Of a DNA stretch of 64,000 nucleotides, positions 40,083-48,519 are shown piece after piece. Source of the DNA: Streptosporangium brasiliense (GTDB lineage: Bacteria; Actinomycetota; Actinomycetes; Streptosporangiales; Streptosporangiaceae). The notes beneath the pieces are model-generated. The model did not search any database. It saw nothing but the letters and a program-made list of their open reading frames with translations, and had not been told where the DNA came from. The stretch covers positions 3,968,001-4,032,000 of the forward strand of contig NZ_JAUSRB010000002.1 of the NCBI RefSeq assembly GCF_030811595.1, read 5' to 3'. Numbering within the stretch: the stretch's first letter is position 1; each line of letters opens with the position of its first letter. The translations under genes and the position numbers were made by a program.

Positions 40083-41099
40083 CTAGTTGCCGTCGCGGCG
40101 GGAGAAGCGGTTGAAGATGCGCTCTCCGGCGTTGACCGCGCCCTCGGCCACGTCACGCAGGACGCCGATGAAAGGGTCCTGCGACTGCGACCAGGACTCG
40201 CGGTAGGAGCGGGCGGCGGCCTTGACCTCCTCGGAGATCTTGGCGTTGGAGTCGTCGGCGCGGCGGGGGTAGGTGCCGCCGAGGATCGTCTCGTATTCGC
40301 CGCCGCGGCGCCACTTGTCCAGCTCGGCGACCCGGGAGACCGCGAACGGGTGGGTGGTGCCCAGCAGGTTGAGGACCTTGAGCAGGCCGTCGCGGACGTC
40401 GCCCGCCGTGTCGTATTCGCGCGCCTGGTCGAGGAACGCCTCGATGTTCATCTCGTGCAGGCGCGACCCGCCGGCGAGCTTCATCAGCGCGCGCAGCGCG
40501 GCGTCGGTGTCCTGGCCGCAGAGCAGGCCGCCGCGGTCGGCCGACAGCTCGGACTTGCGGTGCCACTCCTCCAGACCCGCGACGATCGCGCGCAGACCGA
40601 TGTAGCCGAGTGGGATCCAGGCCACGCGGGTGGCCAGGCGGGTGAGGATGTCGAGCATGGTGCGGTAGACCGCGTGGCCGGACAGGATGTGCGCGGTCTC
40701 GTGGCCGATGACGAAGCGCTGCTCCTCCTGGTCCATCAGGTCGAGCAGGCCGGTGGAGACGACGATGAAGGGATCGTCGAAGCCGATCGCCTTCGCCTGG
40801 ACCTGCGGGCTCTGCTGGACGTAGACCTCGGGGATGCGGTGGAGGTCGAGCGTGTAGGCGGCGTCGCGGCCCATGTCGTGCAGGGCACGGAACTGGGTCT
40901 CGCTGGTGCGCACGGCCGAGGCGAGGTAGATCAGGCGCAGGCGGCGCTCGCTGATCAGGCCGGACATCTGCTTGAGCACCGTGTCGAATCCGCTGAGTGA
41001 GCGCAGGGCGACCAGCGCGGACCGGTCAGCGGGATGTTCGTAGGCACGTGAGCTGATGCCGGGGAGTTGCACGCGGTTGCGATCCGGGGTGGTGGTCAT
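40083..41099 (-). CDS. M48-family zinc metallopeptidase
   Basis: 338 residues. The HEXXH motif is His133-E-T-A-His137 in FVIGHETAHILSGHAVYR, and the third ligand lies in WHRKSELSADRGG. One or two hydrophobic segments follow HEXXH (ILTRLATRVAWIPLGYIGLRAIVAGL), as in the family. The start at 41099 (MTTTPDRNRV) is favoured over the Met at 41108 because TAGCAT (minus strand, 41112-41107) ends 7 nt before it: a leaderless arrangement. It is divergent from nadD. Substrates unknown. Confidence 0.85.
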   Translation of the reverse strand: MTTTPDRNRVQLPGISSRAYEHPADRSALVALRSLSGFDTVLKQMSGLISERRLRLIYLASAVRTSETQFRALHDMGRDAAYTLDLHRIPEVYVQQSPQVQAKAIGFDDPFIVVSTGLLDLMDQEEQRFVIGHETAHILSGHAVYRTMLDILTRLATRVAWIPLGYIGLRAIVAGLEEWHRKSELSADRGGLLCGQDTDAALRALMKLAGGSRLHEMNIEAFLDQAREYDTAGDVRDGLLKVLNLLGTTHPFAVSRVAELDKWRRGGEYETILGGTYPRRADDSNAKISEEVKAAARSYRESWSQSQDPFIGVLRDVAEGAVNAGERIFNRFSRRDGN

Positions 41100-41106
41100 G
41101 TCCGGC

Positions 41107-41112
41107 ATGCTA
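41107..41112 (-). promoter_or_regulatory. -10 box of the M48 peptidase gene
   Basis: TAGCAT on the minus strand, 7 nt before the ATG at 41099. It decides the start over the upstream Met, which would lie within the box. Confidence 0.45.
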
Positions 41113-41169
41113 CGTCGGGTGCGCCTGGCACGCGCGGGGGGCGGGCAAAAGCTGAGTACGGCTTGCGCG

Positions 41170-41175
41170 TATGGT
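41170..41175 (+). promoter_or_regulatory. -10 box of nadD
   Basis: TATGGT, 7 nt before the ATG at 41183, with no Shine-Dalgarno sequence; leaderless initiation is likely. Confidence 0.45.
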
Positions 41176-41182
41176 CCCTTCC

Positions 41183-41803
41183 ATGATGAACGCGCCTACC
41201 GGCCAGGGGAAGCGACGTCTGGGCGTCATGGGCGGCACCTTCGACCCGATCCACCACGGGCACCTGGTCGCCGCCAGCGAGGTCGCGCACCACTTCGACC
41301 TCGACGAGGTGGTCTTCGTGCCGACCGGGCACCCGTGGCAGAAGGCCGACAAGACGGTCTCCGCGCCTGAGGACCGGTATCTGATGACGGTCATCGCGAC
41401 CGCCTCCAACCCGCGCTTCTCGGTCAGCCGCGTGGACATCGACCGTCCGGGCCCGACCTTCACCATCGACACCCTGCGGGAGATCGCCGCCGCCTGGGGG
41501 CCGGACGTGGAGCTGTACTTCATCACCGGCGCCGACGCCCTCGCCCAGATCCTGAGCTGGCGAGACGTCGACGAGCTGTTCACCATCGCCCACTTCGTCG
41601 GCGCCACCCGGCCCGGCCACGTCCTGCACGACCCGGGGCTGCCGGAGGGCAGAGTCAGCCTGCTGGAGATCCCGGCGCTGGCCATCTCGTCCTCGGAGTG
41701 CCGGGAACGGGTCGCCTCCGGGCAGCCCATCTGGTATCTCGTGCCGGACGGTATCGTTCAGTACATCAACAAGCGCGGTCTTTACCGCTACGTGAGCCCC
41801 TGA
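41183..41803 (+). CDS. nadD: Nicotinate-nucleotide adenylyltransferase
   Basis: Makes deamido-NAD from NaMN and ATP. RRLGVMGGTFDPIHHGHLVAASEV holds the nucleotidylyltransferase motif GGTFDPIHxGH, and the ISSSECRERVASGQPIWYLVP segment carries the ISSTxIR-like motif. 206 residues from the ATG at 41183, chosen from the adjacent -10 box. It opens the conserved nadD-rsfS-phosphatase cluster. Confidence 0.95.
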   Translation: MMNAPTGQGKRRLGVMGGTFDPIHHGHLVAASEVAHHFDLDEVVFVPTGHPWQKADKTVSAPEDRYLMTVIATASNPRFSVSRVDIDRPGPTFTIDTLREIAAAWGPDVELYFITGADALAQILSWRDVDELFTIAHFVGATRPGHVLHDPGLPEGRVSLLEIPALAISSSECRERVASGQPIWYLVPDGIVQYINKRGLYRYVSP

Positions 41804-41864
41804 TCGGACCGCCAATTCGTTTGCGGAGCGGAATCGGGTGGCACACGATAGGCGTTGTATCTGT

Positions 41865-41895
41865 GGTGCCCTCATCGGGCATCCGATCGGGCACC
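41865..41895 (+). other. Alternative hairpins between nadD and rsfS
   Basis: GGTGCCC (41865-41871) can pair with GGGCACC (41889-41895), or TGCCC (41867-41871) with GGGCA (41877-41881); the two exclude each other. It lies 43 nt before the rsfS start. It may be a processing or attenuation site. Confidence 0.35.
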
Positions 41896-41938
41896 CTGAT
41901 AGGTGACAGCGCCGACTACAGGAGGACTAACCGACACC

Positions 41939-42346
41939 GTGACCGCAACCGACAGATCCGTCCAGCTCATCAGGCTCGCCGCCGAGGCCGCCGCCGACAA
42001 GCTGGCCGATGACATTCTCGCCTACGACGTGAGCGAGCAGCTCGTCATCACCGACGCCTTCCTGCTCTGCTCCGCCACCAACGACCGTCAGGTCCGCGCC
42101 ATCGTCGACGAAATCGAAGACCGGCTCCGGATCGAGGCCGACGCCAAGCCCGTCCGCCGCGAGGGTGAGCGCGAGGGTCGCTGGGTCCTGCTGGACTACG
42201 TCGACATCGTCGTCCACGTCCAGCACGAGGAGGACCGCACCTTCTACGCTCTCGAGCGCCTGTGGAAGGACTGCCCCTCCATCGCCCTGCCCGACAGCGT
42301 GACCCAGGTCGCCGCCCAGCGCGCCCGCCAGGCGGTAACTGAGTGA
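41939..42346 (+). CDS. rsfS: Ribosomal silencing factor RsfS
   Basis: Binds L14 and blocks 30S-50S joining when nutrients are short. VTATDRSVQLIRLAAEAAADKLADDILAYDVSEQLVITDAFLLCSATNDRQVRAIVDEIEDRLR and WVLLDYVDIVVHVQHEEDRTFYALERLWKD are the family core. The GTG at 41939 has GGAGGA 12 nt upstream; the GTG at 41903 is not conserved. 135 residues. It overlaps the next gene by GTGA. Confidence 0.95.
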   Translation: MTATDRSVQLIRLAAEAAADKLADDILAYDVSEQLVITDAFLLCSATNDRQVRAIVDEIEDRLRIEADAKPVRREGEREGRWVLLDYVDIVVHVQHEEDRTFYALERLWKDCPSIALPDSVTQVAAQRARQAVTE

Positions 42347-42975
42347 GCCGCCGGGTCGTCTGCCTGAGGCATGGCCAGACGCTCTGGAACGTCGAACGCC
42401 GCTTCCAGGGCCACAGCGACATACCGCTGGACGAGACCGGTATGGCGCAGGCGGCCCGCGCCGCCTCGCTGCTCGCCGCCCTCCGCCCCAGCATGATCGT
42501 CTCCTCGGACCTCCAGCGGGCCGTGGACACCGCCTCGGCACTGGGGCGGATCACCGGCCTGAACGTGGCCGTGGACAAGGATCTGCGCGAGCGCGGGGGC
42601 GGCGAGTGGGAGGGGCTCACCCGCGAGGAGATCTCCGCGGGCTGGCCCCGGGAGTTCGCCGACTGGGAGGCCCCGGGCGGCGAGCACGTCACCGACGTCG
42701 CCAAGCGGGTGTCGACGTCGGTCCGCCGCTGGGCGGCCGAGCTCGACCCCGACGGTCTGCTGGTGGTCGCCTCCCACGGGGCGGCGCTCCGCCTCGGCAT
42801 CGCCAGCCTGCTGGGCCTGCCCGAGGAGCTCTGGTCGGCCCTCGGCGGCCTGGGAAACTGCTCGTGGTCGGTGCTGGAGGAGGGCCGCAAGGGCTGGCGC
42901 CTGCTGGAGCACAACGCCGGCACCCTACCCGAGCCGGTCAAGAGCGACGACAGTCCCGAGGCCACGAACGCCTGA
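42343..42975 (+). CDS. gpgP: Histidine phosphatase, probable glucosyl-3-phosphoglycerate phosphatase
   Basis: Phosphoglycerate-mutase-like fold. The RHG motif is L8-R-His10-G-Q-T-L-W-N, the second His is in VVASHGAALRLG, and an acidic residue lies in RERGGGEWEGLT. 210 residues, GTG start overlapping rsfS by 4 nt. In Mycobacterium the gene in the same position after nadD-rsfS encodes GpgP of methylglucose lipopolysaccharide synthesis, so this is the best specific guess. A generic phosphatase remains possible. A terminator hairpin follows. Confidence 0.8.
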   Translation: MSRRVVCLRHGQTLWNVERRFQGHSDIPLDETGMAQAARAASLLAALRPSMIVSSDLQRAVDTASALGRITGLNVAVDKDLRERGGGEWEGLTREEISAGWPREFADWEAPGGEHVTDVAKRVSTSVRRWAAELDPDGLLVVASHGAALRLGIASLLGLPEELWSALGGLGNCSWSVLEEGRKGWRLLEHNAGTLPEPVKSDDSPEATNA

Positions 42976-42986
42976 CTCCCCGGCGA

Positions 42987-43017
42987 GGCTTGCGCCCGGG
43001 GATGACGGGCGCGAGCC
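42987..43017 (+). terminator. Terminator after gpgP
   Basis: GGCTTGCGCCC and GGGCGCGAGCC pair over 11 bp (one G-U) around a 9-nt loop. Confidence 0.65.
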
Positions 43018-43030
43018 GTACGGCCGTCGA

Positions 43031-43059
43031 TTAGGTGAACACGCGGTTGTCCCTATATG
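43031..43059 (+). promoter_or_regulatory. Candidate tRNA-Ala promoter
   Basis: TTAGGT, 17-bp spacer, TATATG, 41 nt before the tRNA gene. Confidence 0.4.
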
Positions 43060-43100
43060 CTTCCGAAGCGCCGCAACGAGAGCACTCGGAGCGGTGACCA

Positions 43101-43173
43101 GGGGCTATGGCGCAGCTGGTAGCGCGCCTCCATGGCATGGAGGAGGTCTGGGGTTCGAATCCCCATAGCTCCA
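43101..43173 (+). tRNA. tRNA-Ala (anticodon GGC), copy 1
   Basis: 73 nt, no encoded CCA. Acceptor GGGGCTA/TAGCTCC, T-arm GGGGTTCGAATCCCC, anticodon stem CCTCC/GGAGG with loop ATGGCAT, so the anticodon is GGC (Ala, GCC/GCU codons). An identical gene lies at 60797-60869. Confidence 0.95.
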
Positions 43174-43210
43174 CAGCAGGTCCGTTCCTGGGACGGCCTG
43201 AAGGGAGTCG

Positions 43211-43250
43211 AGATCCCGCCTGATCATCTTGATCAGGCGGGATCTTGTCG
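43211..43250 (+). terminator. Terminator after tRNA-Ala copy 1
   Basis: AGATCCCGCCTGATC-ATCTT-GATCAGGCGGGATCT, a 15-bp perfect stem, then TGTCGTTCTC. Related hairpins follow the second tRNA-Ala and recur at 62391. Confidence 0.85.
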
Positions 43251-43354
43251 TTCTCAGGCATGTGCGGCCGCCGGTGAGTCCCTCCAAGCGCGTGGGACGG
43301 TCGTGGCGGAGGGTGCGGGCAGGGTGCGGGCCTCCGCGGAACCCGGCGGTTCGA

Positions 43355-44029
43355 TCAACGGGTCTGCCGGAAGGCGGGCCAGGCCATGGCGACGAATGAG
43401 GCGAGAACGACGCTGACCAGCAGCCGCTGGACCAGGCCCGCGATGCCGTGGCCGGCCCCCTCTACGGTCGGCTCGAACGTCAGGAAGAACCCGACGACCA
43501 GGGCCAGGATCACCGGGCTGGCGACGAGCAGCCACAGGCCCAGGCGCCGGTGGCGCCGGGTGGTCCGGAACAGCGAGCCGGCGACGAGGAAGCTGGCTAC
43601 GGGGACCCCGGCGGCGAGGAGGAATCCGATGGAGTGCGGCACCATCGCCTCGAGATCGAAGACGCCGTCGATGATCATCCCGACTGGTGTGGCGGCGAGC
43701 AGGACCGCGCACGTCATGCGCGCCGTCCGCCGACGCTGTGTGTCGACGGTCATGGCGATGCCGGCGACCCCGGCGAGCAGCATGACTCCGCCGACGACGA
43801 AGGCCGCGTTCATGAAGGGCGCCGTGTCGCCCAGCCCCAGGCCGCTGATCGGTTGGGCGATGGGCGAGTAGGGCTCGATCCGGGCGCCGAAGATCGGGTA
43901 ACCGGTGCTGAGCGAGCCGAGGATCAGCCAGGCGAGTGTGAACAGTGTCGGTCCGGCGATGGCGCCGAGCGCGAGCCATCGAGCCATGGTCGAGGTCGAG
44001 GTCGAGGTGATCGGGGGCGAGGTGGTCAT
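43355..44029 (-). CDS. DUF998-type membrane protein
   Basis: 224 residues with six hydrophobic segments, beginning LALGAIAGPTLFTLAWLILG and containing PYSPIAQPISGLGLGDTAPFMNAAFVVGGVMLL, the DUF998 pattern. An upstream Thr/Ser-rich N-terminus carries a second possible start (Met15). It is read after the PadR gene on the same strand with a 196-nt gap, so that regulator may control it. Function unknown. Confidence 0.75.
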   Translation of the reverse strand: MTTSPPITSTSTSTMARWLALGAIAGPTLFTLAWLILGSLSTGYPIFGARIEPYSPIAQPISGLGLGDTAPFMNAAFVVGGVMLLAGVAGIAMTVDTQRRRTARMTCAVLLAATPVGMIIDGVFDLEAMVPHSIGFLLAAGVPVASFLVAGSLFRTTRRHRRLGLWLLVASPVILALVVGFFLTFEPTVEGAGHGIAGLVQRLLVSVVLASFVAMAWPAFRQTR

Positions 44030-44225
44030 GGGCCTGTGCCGCCTTTCAGCTGTTGAGTCCGCTCAAGCAGGGCCCGTGGCCGGAGCCCAGGGCTCTTGGC
44101 TGCCCGGGGGAGGGCCGGTCCGGGTCTCCCGAGGGCCCGGTGGATCCGGGTCGGGCGTGGATGGCGCCGCCGACGGCTTCCCGGCCGGACCGGCGACAGC
44201 GATCTTCACGAGAACCTTCCAGACG

Positions 44226-44819
44226 TCATTGCGGGTCGAAGATTTTGTGCCACGACGAGATGTAGTCCGGCTGCTCGAGCGCCGGAACGAGCCGGGTGAC
44301 GAAGCGGTGCTCGGCCTCCAGCAGCGCGAGGCGGTACTCCTCCTCCACCAGGAACACCCAGGGCAGGCCGCCGCCGGTGGCGGCCCGCACCCTCTCGCGG
44401 ATCCCGCCGATCTCGGTGACCAGCGCTTGTGAGCGCCGTTCGAGCAGCTCGGCGGCCTCTGCGGGCGGAAGCACGCTCAGCAGCGACAGCGCCACGCCGA
44501 AGTGCGGATACTCCTCTCGGGGGGTGGCGACCAGCTCGCGCAGCCAGTCGTAGAGCTCGTGCCGGCCCTCATCGGTGATCGAATACACCGTGCGCTCCGG
44601 CCGCTCGGTGTCTCGTACGGTCTCCTGCTCGGCGATGAACCCCGCCTTGGTCAGCTGCCGCACCACCATGTACAGCGATCCCCGGTTGTAGTTGAAGCTC
44701 CGATCCTTGTCGGTCTCCTGCAGCCGCCGGCCGAGCTCGTAGGGATGCATCGGCTCCATCAGCAGGAACGCCAGCACCGCCAGGGCCAGCGGGTTGGACA
44801 CCTTGCGCCGCTTGTCCAT
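44226..44819 (-). CDS. PadR-family transcriptional regulator
   Basis: 197 residues. Winged helix: NPLALAVLAFLLMEPMHPYELGRRLQETDK, NYNRGSLYMVVRQLTKAGFIAEQE, then the beta-wing RPERTVYSITDEGRHELYDWL and a C-terminal helical dimerisation region. The ATG at 44819 has AGAGAGG 5 nt upstream; an ATG at 44843 lies inside the operator and is unlikely. Two palindromes cover its promoter, so autoregulation is expected, as in most PadR regulators, which are commonly relieved by small ligands. Confidence 0.88.
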   Translation of the reverse strand: MDKRRKVSNPLALAVLAFLLMEPMHPYELGRRLQETDKDRSFNYNRGSLYMVVRQLTKAGFIAEQETVRDTERPERTVYSITDEGRHELYDWLRELVATPREEYPHFGVALSLLSVLPPAEAAELLERRSQALVTEIGGIRERVRAATGGGLPWVFLVEEEYRLALLEAEHRFVTRLVPALEQPDYISSWHKIFDPQ

Positions 44820-44830
44820 CGCGACCTCTC

Positions 44831-44846
44831 TAGTTGATATCAACTA
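44831..44846. promoter_or_regulatory. PadR operator, site 1
   Basis: TAGTTGATATCAACTA, a perfect 16-bp palindrome overlapping the -10/+1 of the padR promoter. AT-rich in a GC-rich genome. Confidence 0.8.
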
Positions 44847-44871
44847 TCCATAGCTATTTAGTTGATGTCAA
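44843..44871 (-). promoter_or_regulatory. padR promoter
   Basis: Minus strand: -35 TTGACA (44871-44866), 17-bp spacer, -10 GATAGT (44848-44843). Both elements are inside the two palindromes, so bound PadR would block RNA polymerase. Confidence 0.7.
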
Positions 44872-44874
44872 CTA
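44859..44874. promoter_or_regulatory. PadR operator, site 2
   Basis: TAGTTGATGTCAACTA, the same palindrome with one central change, 28 bp from site 1, covering the -35. Confidence 0.8.
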
Positions 44875-45019
44875 TATGGCTCAGCCGGGTTATGGATCTG
44901 ATGGGCCTCGAAACCGCGCCGGCTCCGGCCTCGGGGGCGCCCTCTCCCGCTCCGAGCCGCCCGCTCCGGGCGGCTCGATCCGGCCGGACGTCTGCTGCGG
45001 GCCGGGGCCCGTCGCGCAC

Positions 45020-45025
45020 GATAAT
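45020..45025 (+). promoter_or_regulatory. -10 box of the SARP gene
   Basis: GATAAT ends 7 nt before the ATG at 45033 and no Shine-Dalgarno sequence exists. It supports this start over upstream in-frame codons. Confidence 0.5.
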
Positions 45026-45032
45026 CGGTGCC

Positions 45033-48000
45033 ATGCGGGTCGGTGTGCTGGGCGCGATGGAGGTGCGGGACGCCGCGGGCGGCCCGATCGCTGTGGGCGG
45101 TCCGCGGGTGCGGGCGCTGCTGGCGATGCTGGCACTCGACGCCGGACGGATCGTCACCACCGAACGGCTGATCGATGGCCTCTACGGCGAGCAGCCGCCG
45201 GGCAACGCCGCCAACGCGCTCCAGTCCCAGGTCTCCCGGCTCCGCCGGCTGCTGGGGGGCGGGGCGGTGGAGTTCCACCCGGCGGGCTACCGGCTGGCGG
45301 TGCCGCCGCAGGAGGTCGACGCGTACCGGTTCGAGCGGCTGGCCGAGGAGGGGCACCGGGCCCTGGCCGCCGCCGACCGGCCCCGCGCCGCCGCGCTCCT
45401 GCGCGAGGCACTGGCCCTGTGGCGGGGGCCGGCGCTGCCCGACGTCGGGGCGGCGCCGTTCGCCCGCGCGCAGGTCGCGCGTCTGGAGGAGCTGCGCCTG
45501 GCGGCCGTCGAGGAGCGCGTCGAGGTCGAGCTGGCGACGGGCGGGCACCGGACGCTGGTGGCGGAGCTACGGGACCTGGTGGCCGCGCAGCCGCTCCGGG
45601 AGCGGCTGCGCGGACAGCTCATGCGCGCGCTGTACGGCAGCGGGCGGCAGGCGGAGGCGCTGGCCGTCTACGAGGAGGCCCGGCGGATCCTCGCCGAGGA
45701 GCTCGGAGCCGAGCCCACGGCCGAGCTGGCGGCGACACACCTGGCCGTGCTCCGGGCCGACCCGTCCCTCACCGCCGCGGCGGCTACCGTGCGGCCGGCC
45801 GGGCCTCATACGCTGACGCCTCACGCGCTGACGCCTCACGGGGCCGTGCCTGAGAGCGCCGGGCCTCCCACGCTCGCGCCTCCCACGGCCGGGCCTCACG
45901 CGGCCGCCGCCCATCCGGCCGGGCCTGGAACGGCCGTCTCCGGGACGCCGGCGCCGGCCGTACGGCGGGTGCTCACGGCCCAGCTCACCAGCTTCGTGGG
46001 CCGCGAGCAGGAGCTGGCGCGGGTCGGCGCGCTCCTGGAGGAGGGGCGCCTGGTCACCCTCACCGGCCCCGGGGGAGCGGGCAAGACCCGGCTGGCGGTG
46101 GAGGTGGCGGCACGGCAGCCGGGGGAGGTCTGCTCCGTCGACCTCGCGCCGCTGGGCGAGGGGGCGGAGATCCCCCAGGCGGTGTCCGGCGCGCTCGGAC
46201 TCCGCGAGGCCGGGCTCGCCCCGGCGCCCGACCGGCCACCGGCCGACCCCGTCGAACGGATGATCGCCGCGCTCGCCGGCCGGCGGGTCCTGCTCGTCCT
46301 CGACAACTGCGAGCATCTCGTCGAGGCCGCCGCCGGGCTGGCCGGGCGCCTGCTGGGCGCCTGCCCCGGGCTGCGGATCCTGGCCACCAGCAGGGAGGCG
46401 CTGGGCATCACCGGCGAGAGCCTGTGCCCGGTCCCCCCGCTCGCGGTGCCGCCCCCGGGCACGCCGGCGCCGGAGACGCTCGGCTACCCGGCCGTCCGGC
46501 TCTTCGAGCACCGGGCGGCGGCCGTCCTTCCGGGATTCACCGTCGACGAGGCGGGCGCCGACGCCGTCCTGCGCATCTGCCGGGCCCTCGACGGGCAGCC
46601 GCTGGCGATCGAACTGGCCGCGGCGCGGCTGCGGTCGCTGCCGGTGGCCGAGGTGGCCGCCAGGCTGGACGACCGGTTCCGGCTGCTGTCGCGCGGCAGC
46701 CGTACGGCGCAGCCGAGACATCGCACGCTCCGCGCGGTGGTGGAGTGGAGCTGGGACCTGCTCGACGAGACCGAGCAGACGCTGGCCCGGCGGCTGACGG
46801 TCTTCTCGGGCGGGGCGACGCTGGAGGCGATCGCGGCGGTCTGCGGGCTGCCCGGCGGCGAGGTGGTCGAGCCGCTGACCGGGCTGGTGGACAAGTCTCT
46901 TGTCGAGGTCTCCGGCGCCCGTTACCGGATGCTCAACACGATCCGGGCGTTCTGCGCCGAACGCCTGGCCGAGGCGGAGGAGGGGGAGCGGCTGCGGCGC
47001 GCGCACGCCGACCACTTCCTCGACCTGGTGCTGGCCGCCGAGCCGCGGCTGCTCACCGCCGACCAGCTTGGGTGGCTCGCGTCGCTGGACGTCGAGCGCG
47101 GCAACCTGCACGCCGCGCTCCGGCGCGCGGTGGACGCCCTCGACGTGGAGCGGGCCCTGCGGCTGCTCGCCTCCCTGACGATCTACTGGTGGCTGCGCGG
47201 GCTGCGTGGCGAGGGGGCGGCGCGGGCCCAGGAGCTCGTCAGGGCGGTCGGCACCCGGTCCCCTCGCGGGCTGGAGGAGGAATACGCGATGTGCGTCATG
47301 AGCATCGCCTCGGGCGGGTCCCGCAGCGAGTTCGGCGTCCACCTGGACAGCGCCGTCGAGACGATGGTGGCGCTTGAGAGGCCGCCGCGGCGCCCGTTCC
47401 TCATCGTGCTGTGGGGGATGGCGATCGGGGCCCCCGACCCGGAGACGCCGGGCCTGACCGAGAAGCGGCGCAGACTGGTGGGCGCCGACCCGTGGAGCCG
47501 GGCGCTCCTGGTCCTCGGGGAAGGGCTCACGTGGCTGTACGCCGGACGGATGGACGAGGCCGAGCGTGACCTGTCGGTCGCGCTGGACGGCTTCCGCGCC
47601 ATCGGGGAGCGGTGGGGACTGGCGACGACCCTGGCGGAGCTGGCCAAGGTCGCCGAATGGCGGGGGGACCTCGCGCGGGCCTCGGCGCTGTGCGGCGAGT
47701 CCCTGGAGCTGGTCCGCGAGCTCAGCGCCGACGAGGACATCGCCGAGCGGCTCTGCCAGCGCGCGGGCGCGCGCACGCGCGGCGGCGACCTGGAGGGAGG
47801 GCACCGGGACGCCGCGCAGGCCGCCGAGCTGGCCCGCAGGGCGGGGGCGCCGGAGGTCCTCGCCGAGGCGGGCCGGCGGTTGAGCCGCGTCGCCCGGCTG
47901 CGGGGGGAGCCGGCGGAGGCCCGCCGGCTGTCGGAGGCGGCGCTGGCCGGATGCCCGACCGGATGGTTCGTCGCCGAGGAGATCCGCGTCGGCATCATGA

Positions 48001-48353
48001 TCGAGCTGGGCCTGATCGCCGAGACCGGGGGTGACGCCCGCACGGCCCTGCGCTGGCACCGCCGGGCGCTGGCCTCGGCGTCCGCGCAGCGTGACATGAC
48101 GATGGCCGCCCTGGCGACCGAGGCGCTCTCCGGGGTCGCGCTGCTGGAGGGCGACGGCGAGCGGGCCGCCCTGCTGCTGGGCGCGGGCAGGGCGGTGCGC
48201 GGGACGGCGGTCGCCGGAGACGTCGACGTGGTGCGGCTGGAGGCCGCCGCGCGGGAGGCGCTCGGCGCCGAGGCGTACGAGGCCGCCTACGGGCGGGGGA
48301 GGTCCATGACCCGTGAGGAGGCGCTGGCCATGGCCGGCGCCCCGGTGCCCTGA
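45033..48353 (+). CDS. SARP/AfsR-type regulator with NB-ARC and TPR domains
   Basis: 1106 residues. An OmpR-like winged helix (MRVGVLGAMEVRDAAGGPIAVGGPRVRALLAMLALDAGRIVTTERLIDGLYG) is followed by the BTAD helices to about 245 and a Pro/Ala/His-rich linker with repeated LTPHALTPH/GPPTLAPP units. The NB-ARC ATPase has Walker A GPGGAGKT at 345-352 and Walker B RRVLLVLDNCEHLVEAA. TPR-like repeats fill the C-terminus. Such proteins activate antibiotic or developmental genes, but no biosynthetic cluster is seen in the window, so the targets are unknown. It is divergent from the padR promoter with about 160 bp between transcription starts. Confidence 0.9.
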   Translation: MRVGVLGAMEVRDAAGGPIAVGGPRVRALLAMLALDAGRIVTTERLIDGLYGEQPPGNAANALQSQVSRLRRLLGGGAVEFHPAGYRLAVPPQEVDAYRFERLAEEGHRALAAADRPRAAALLREALALWRGPALPDVGAAPFARAQVARLEELRLAAVEERVEVELATGGHRTLVAELRDLVAAQPLRERLRGQLMRALYGSGRQAEALAVYEEARRILAEELGAEPTAELAATHLAVLRADPSLTAAAATVRPAGPHTLTPHALTPHGAVPESAGPPTLAPPTAGPHAAAAHPAGPGTAVSGTPAPAVRRVLTAQLTSFVGREQELARVGALLEEGRLVTLTGPGGAGKTRLAVEVAARQPGEVCSVDLAPLGEGAEIPQAVSGALGLREAGLAPAPDRPPADPVERMIAALAGRRVLLVLDNCEHLVEAAAGLAGRLLGACPGLRILATSREALGITGESLCPVPPLAVPPPGTPAPETLGYPAVRLFEHRAAAVLPGFTVDEAGADAVLRICRALDGQPLAIELAAARLRSLPVAEVAARLDDRFRLLSRGSRTAQPRHRTLRAVVEWSWDLLDETEQTLARRLTVFSGGATLEAIAAVCGLPGGEVVEPLTGLVDKSLVEVSGARYRMLNTIRAFCAERLAEAEEGERLRRAHADHFLDLVLAAEPRLLTADQLGWLASLDVERGNLHAALRRAVDALDVERALRLLASLTIYWWLRGLRGEGAARAQELVRAVGTRSPRGLEEEYAMCVMSIASGGSRSEFGVHLDSAVETMVALERPPRRPFLIVLWGMAIGAPDPETPGLTEKRRRLVGADPWSRALLVLGEGLTWLYAGRMDEAERDLSVALDGFRAIGERWGLATTLAELAKVAEWRGDLARASALCGESLELVRELSADEDIAERLCQRAGARTRGGDLEGGHRDAAQAAELARRAGAPEVLAEAGRRLSRVARLRGEPAEARRLSEAALAGCPTGWFVAEEIRVGIMIELGLIAETGGDARTALRWHRRALASASAQRDMTMAALATEALSGVALLEGDGERAALLLGAGRAVRGTAVAGDVDVVRLEAAAREALGAEAYEAAYGRGRSMTREEALAMAGAPVP

Positions 48354-48369
48354 GGCCCTCCGCCGGCCC

Positions 48370-48504
48370 GGAGGCGGTCGGCCTGGTGTGAGGATGGTCG
48401 GCCTGGTCCGGTGTGGAGGCGGTCGGCCTGGTGCGGGGGTGGTCGGCCTGATGCGGTGTGGAGGCGGTCGGCCTGGTGTGAGGGTGGTCGGCCCGGCGGC
48501 CGGC
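48370..48504. repeat. Three 45-bp tandem repeats
   Basis: GGAGGCGGTCGGCCTGGTG begins units at 48370, 48415 and 48460. Each unit holds two copies of GGTCGGCCTG. They lie between convergent genes (SARP and WYL regulator). The third unit runs into GGCCCGGCGGCC. No Shine-Dalgarno sequence or gene is linked to it. Confidence 0.85.
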
Positions 48505-48519
48505 TGGGCGGAGGGGGCC

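Noticed and set aside
43254..43979. 241-codon minus-strand frame overlapping the DUF998 gene
   Set aside because: The other minus frame (43355-44029) encodes clear membrane helices; this one is Arg/His-rich noise.
44862..45032. 57-residue N-terminal extension of the SARP protein
   Set aside because: It would overlap the PadR operator and is not part of the winged-helix domain; the leaderless ATG at 45033 fits better.
48370..48504. CRISPR array
   Set aside because: Contiguous 45-bp tandem units without unique spacers and no cas genes.
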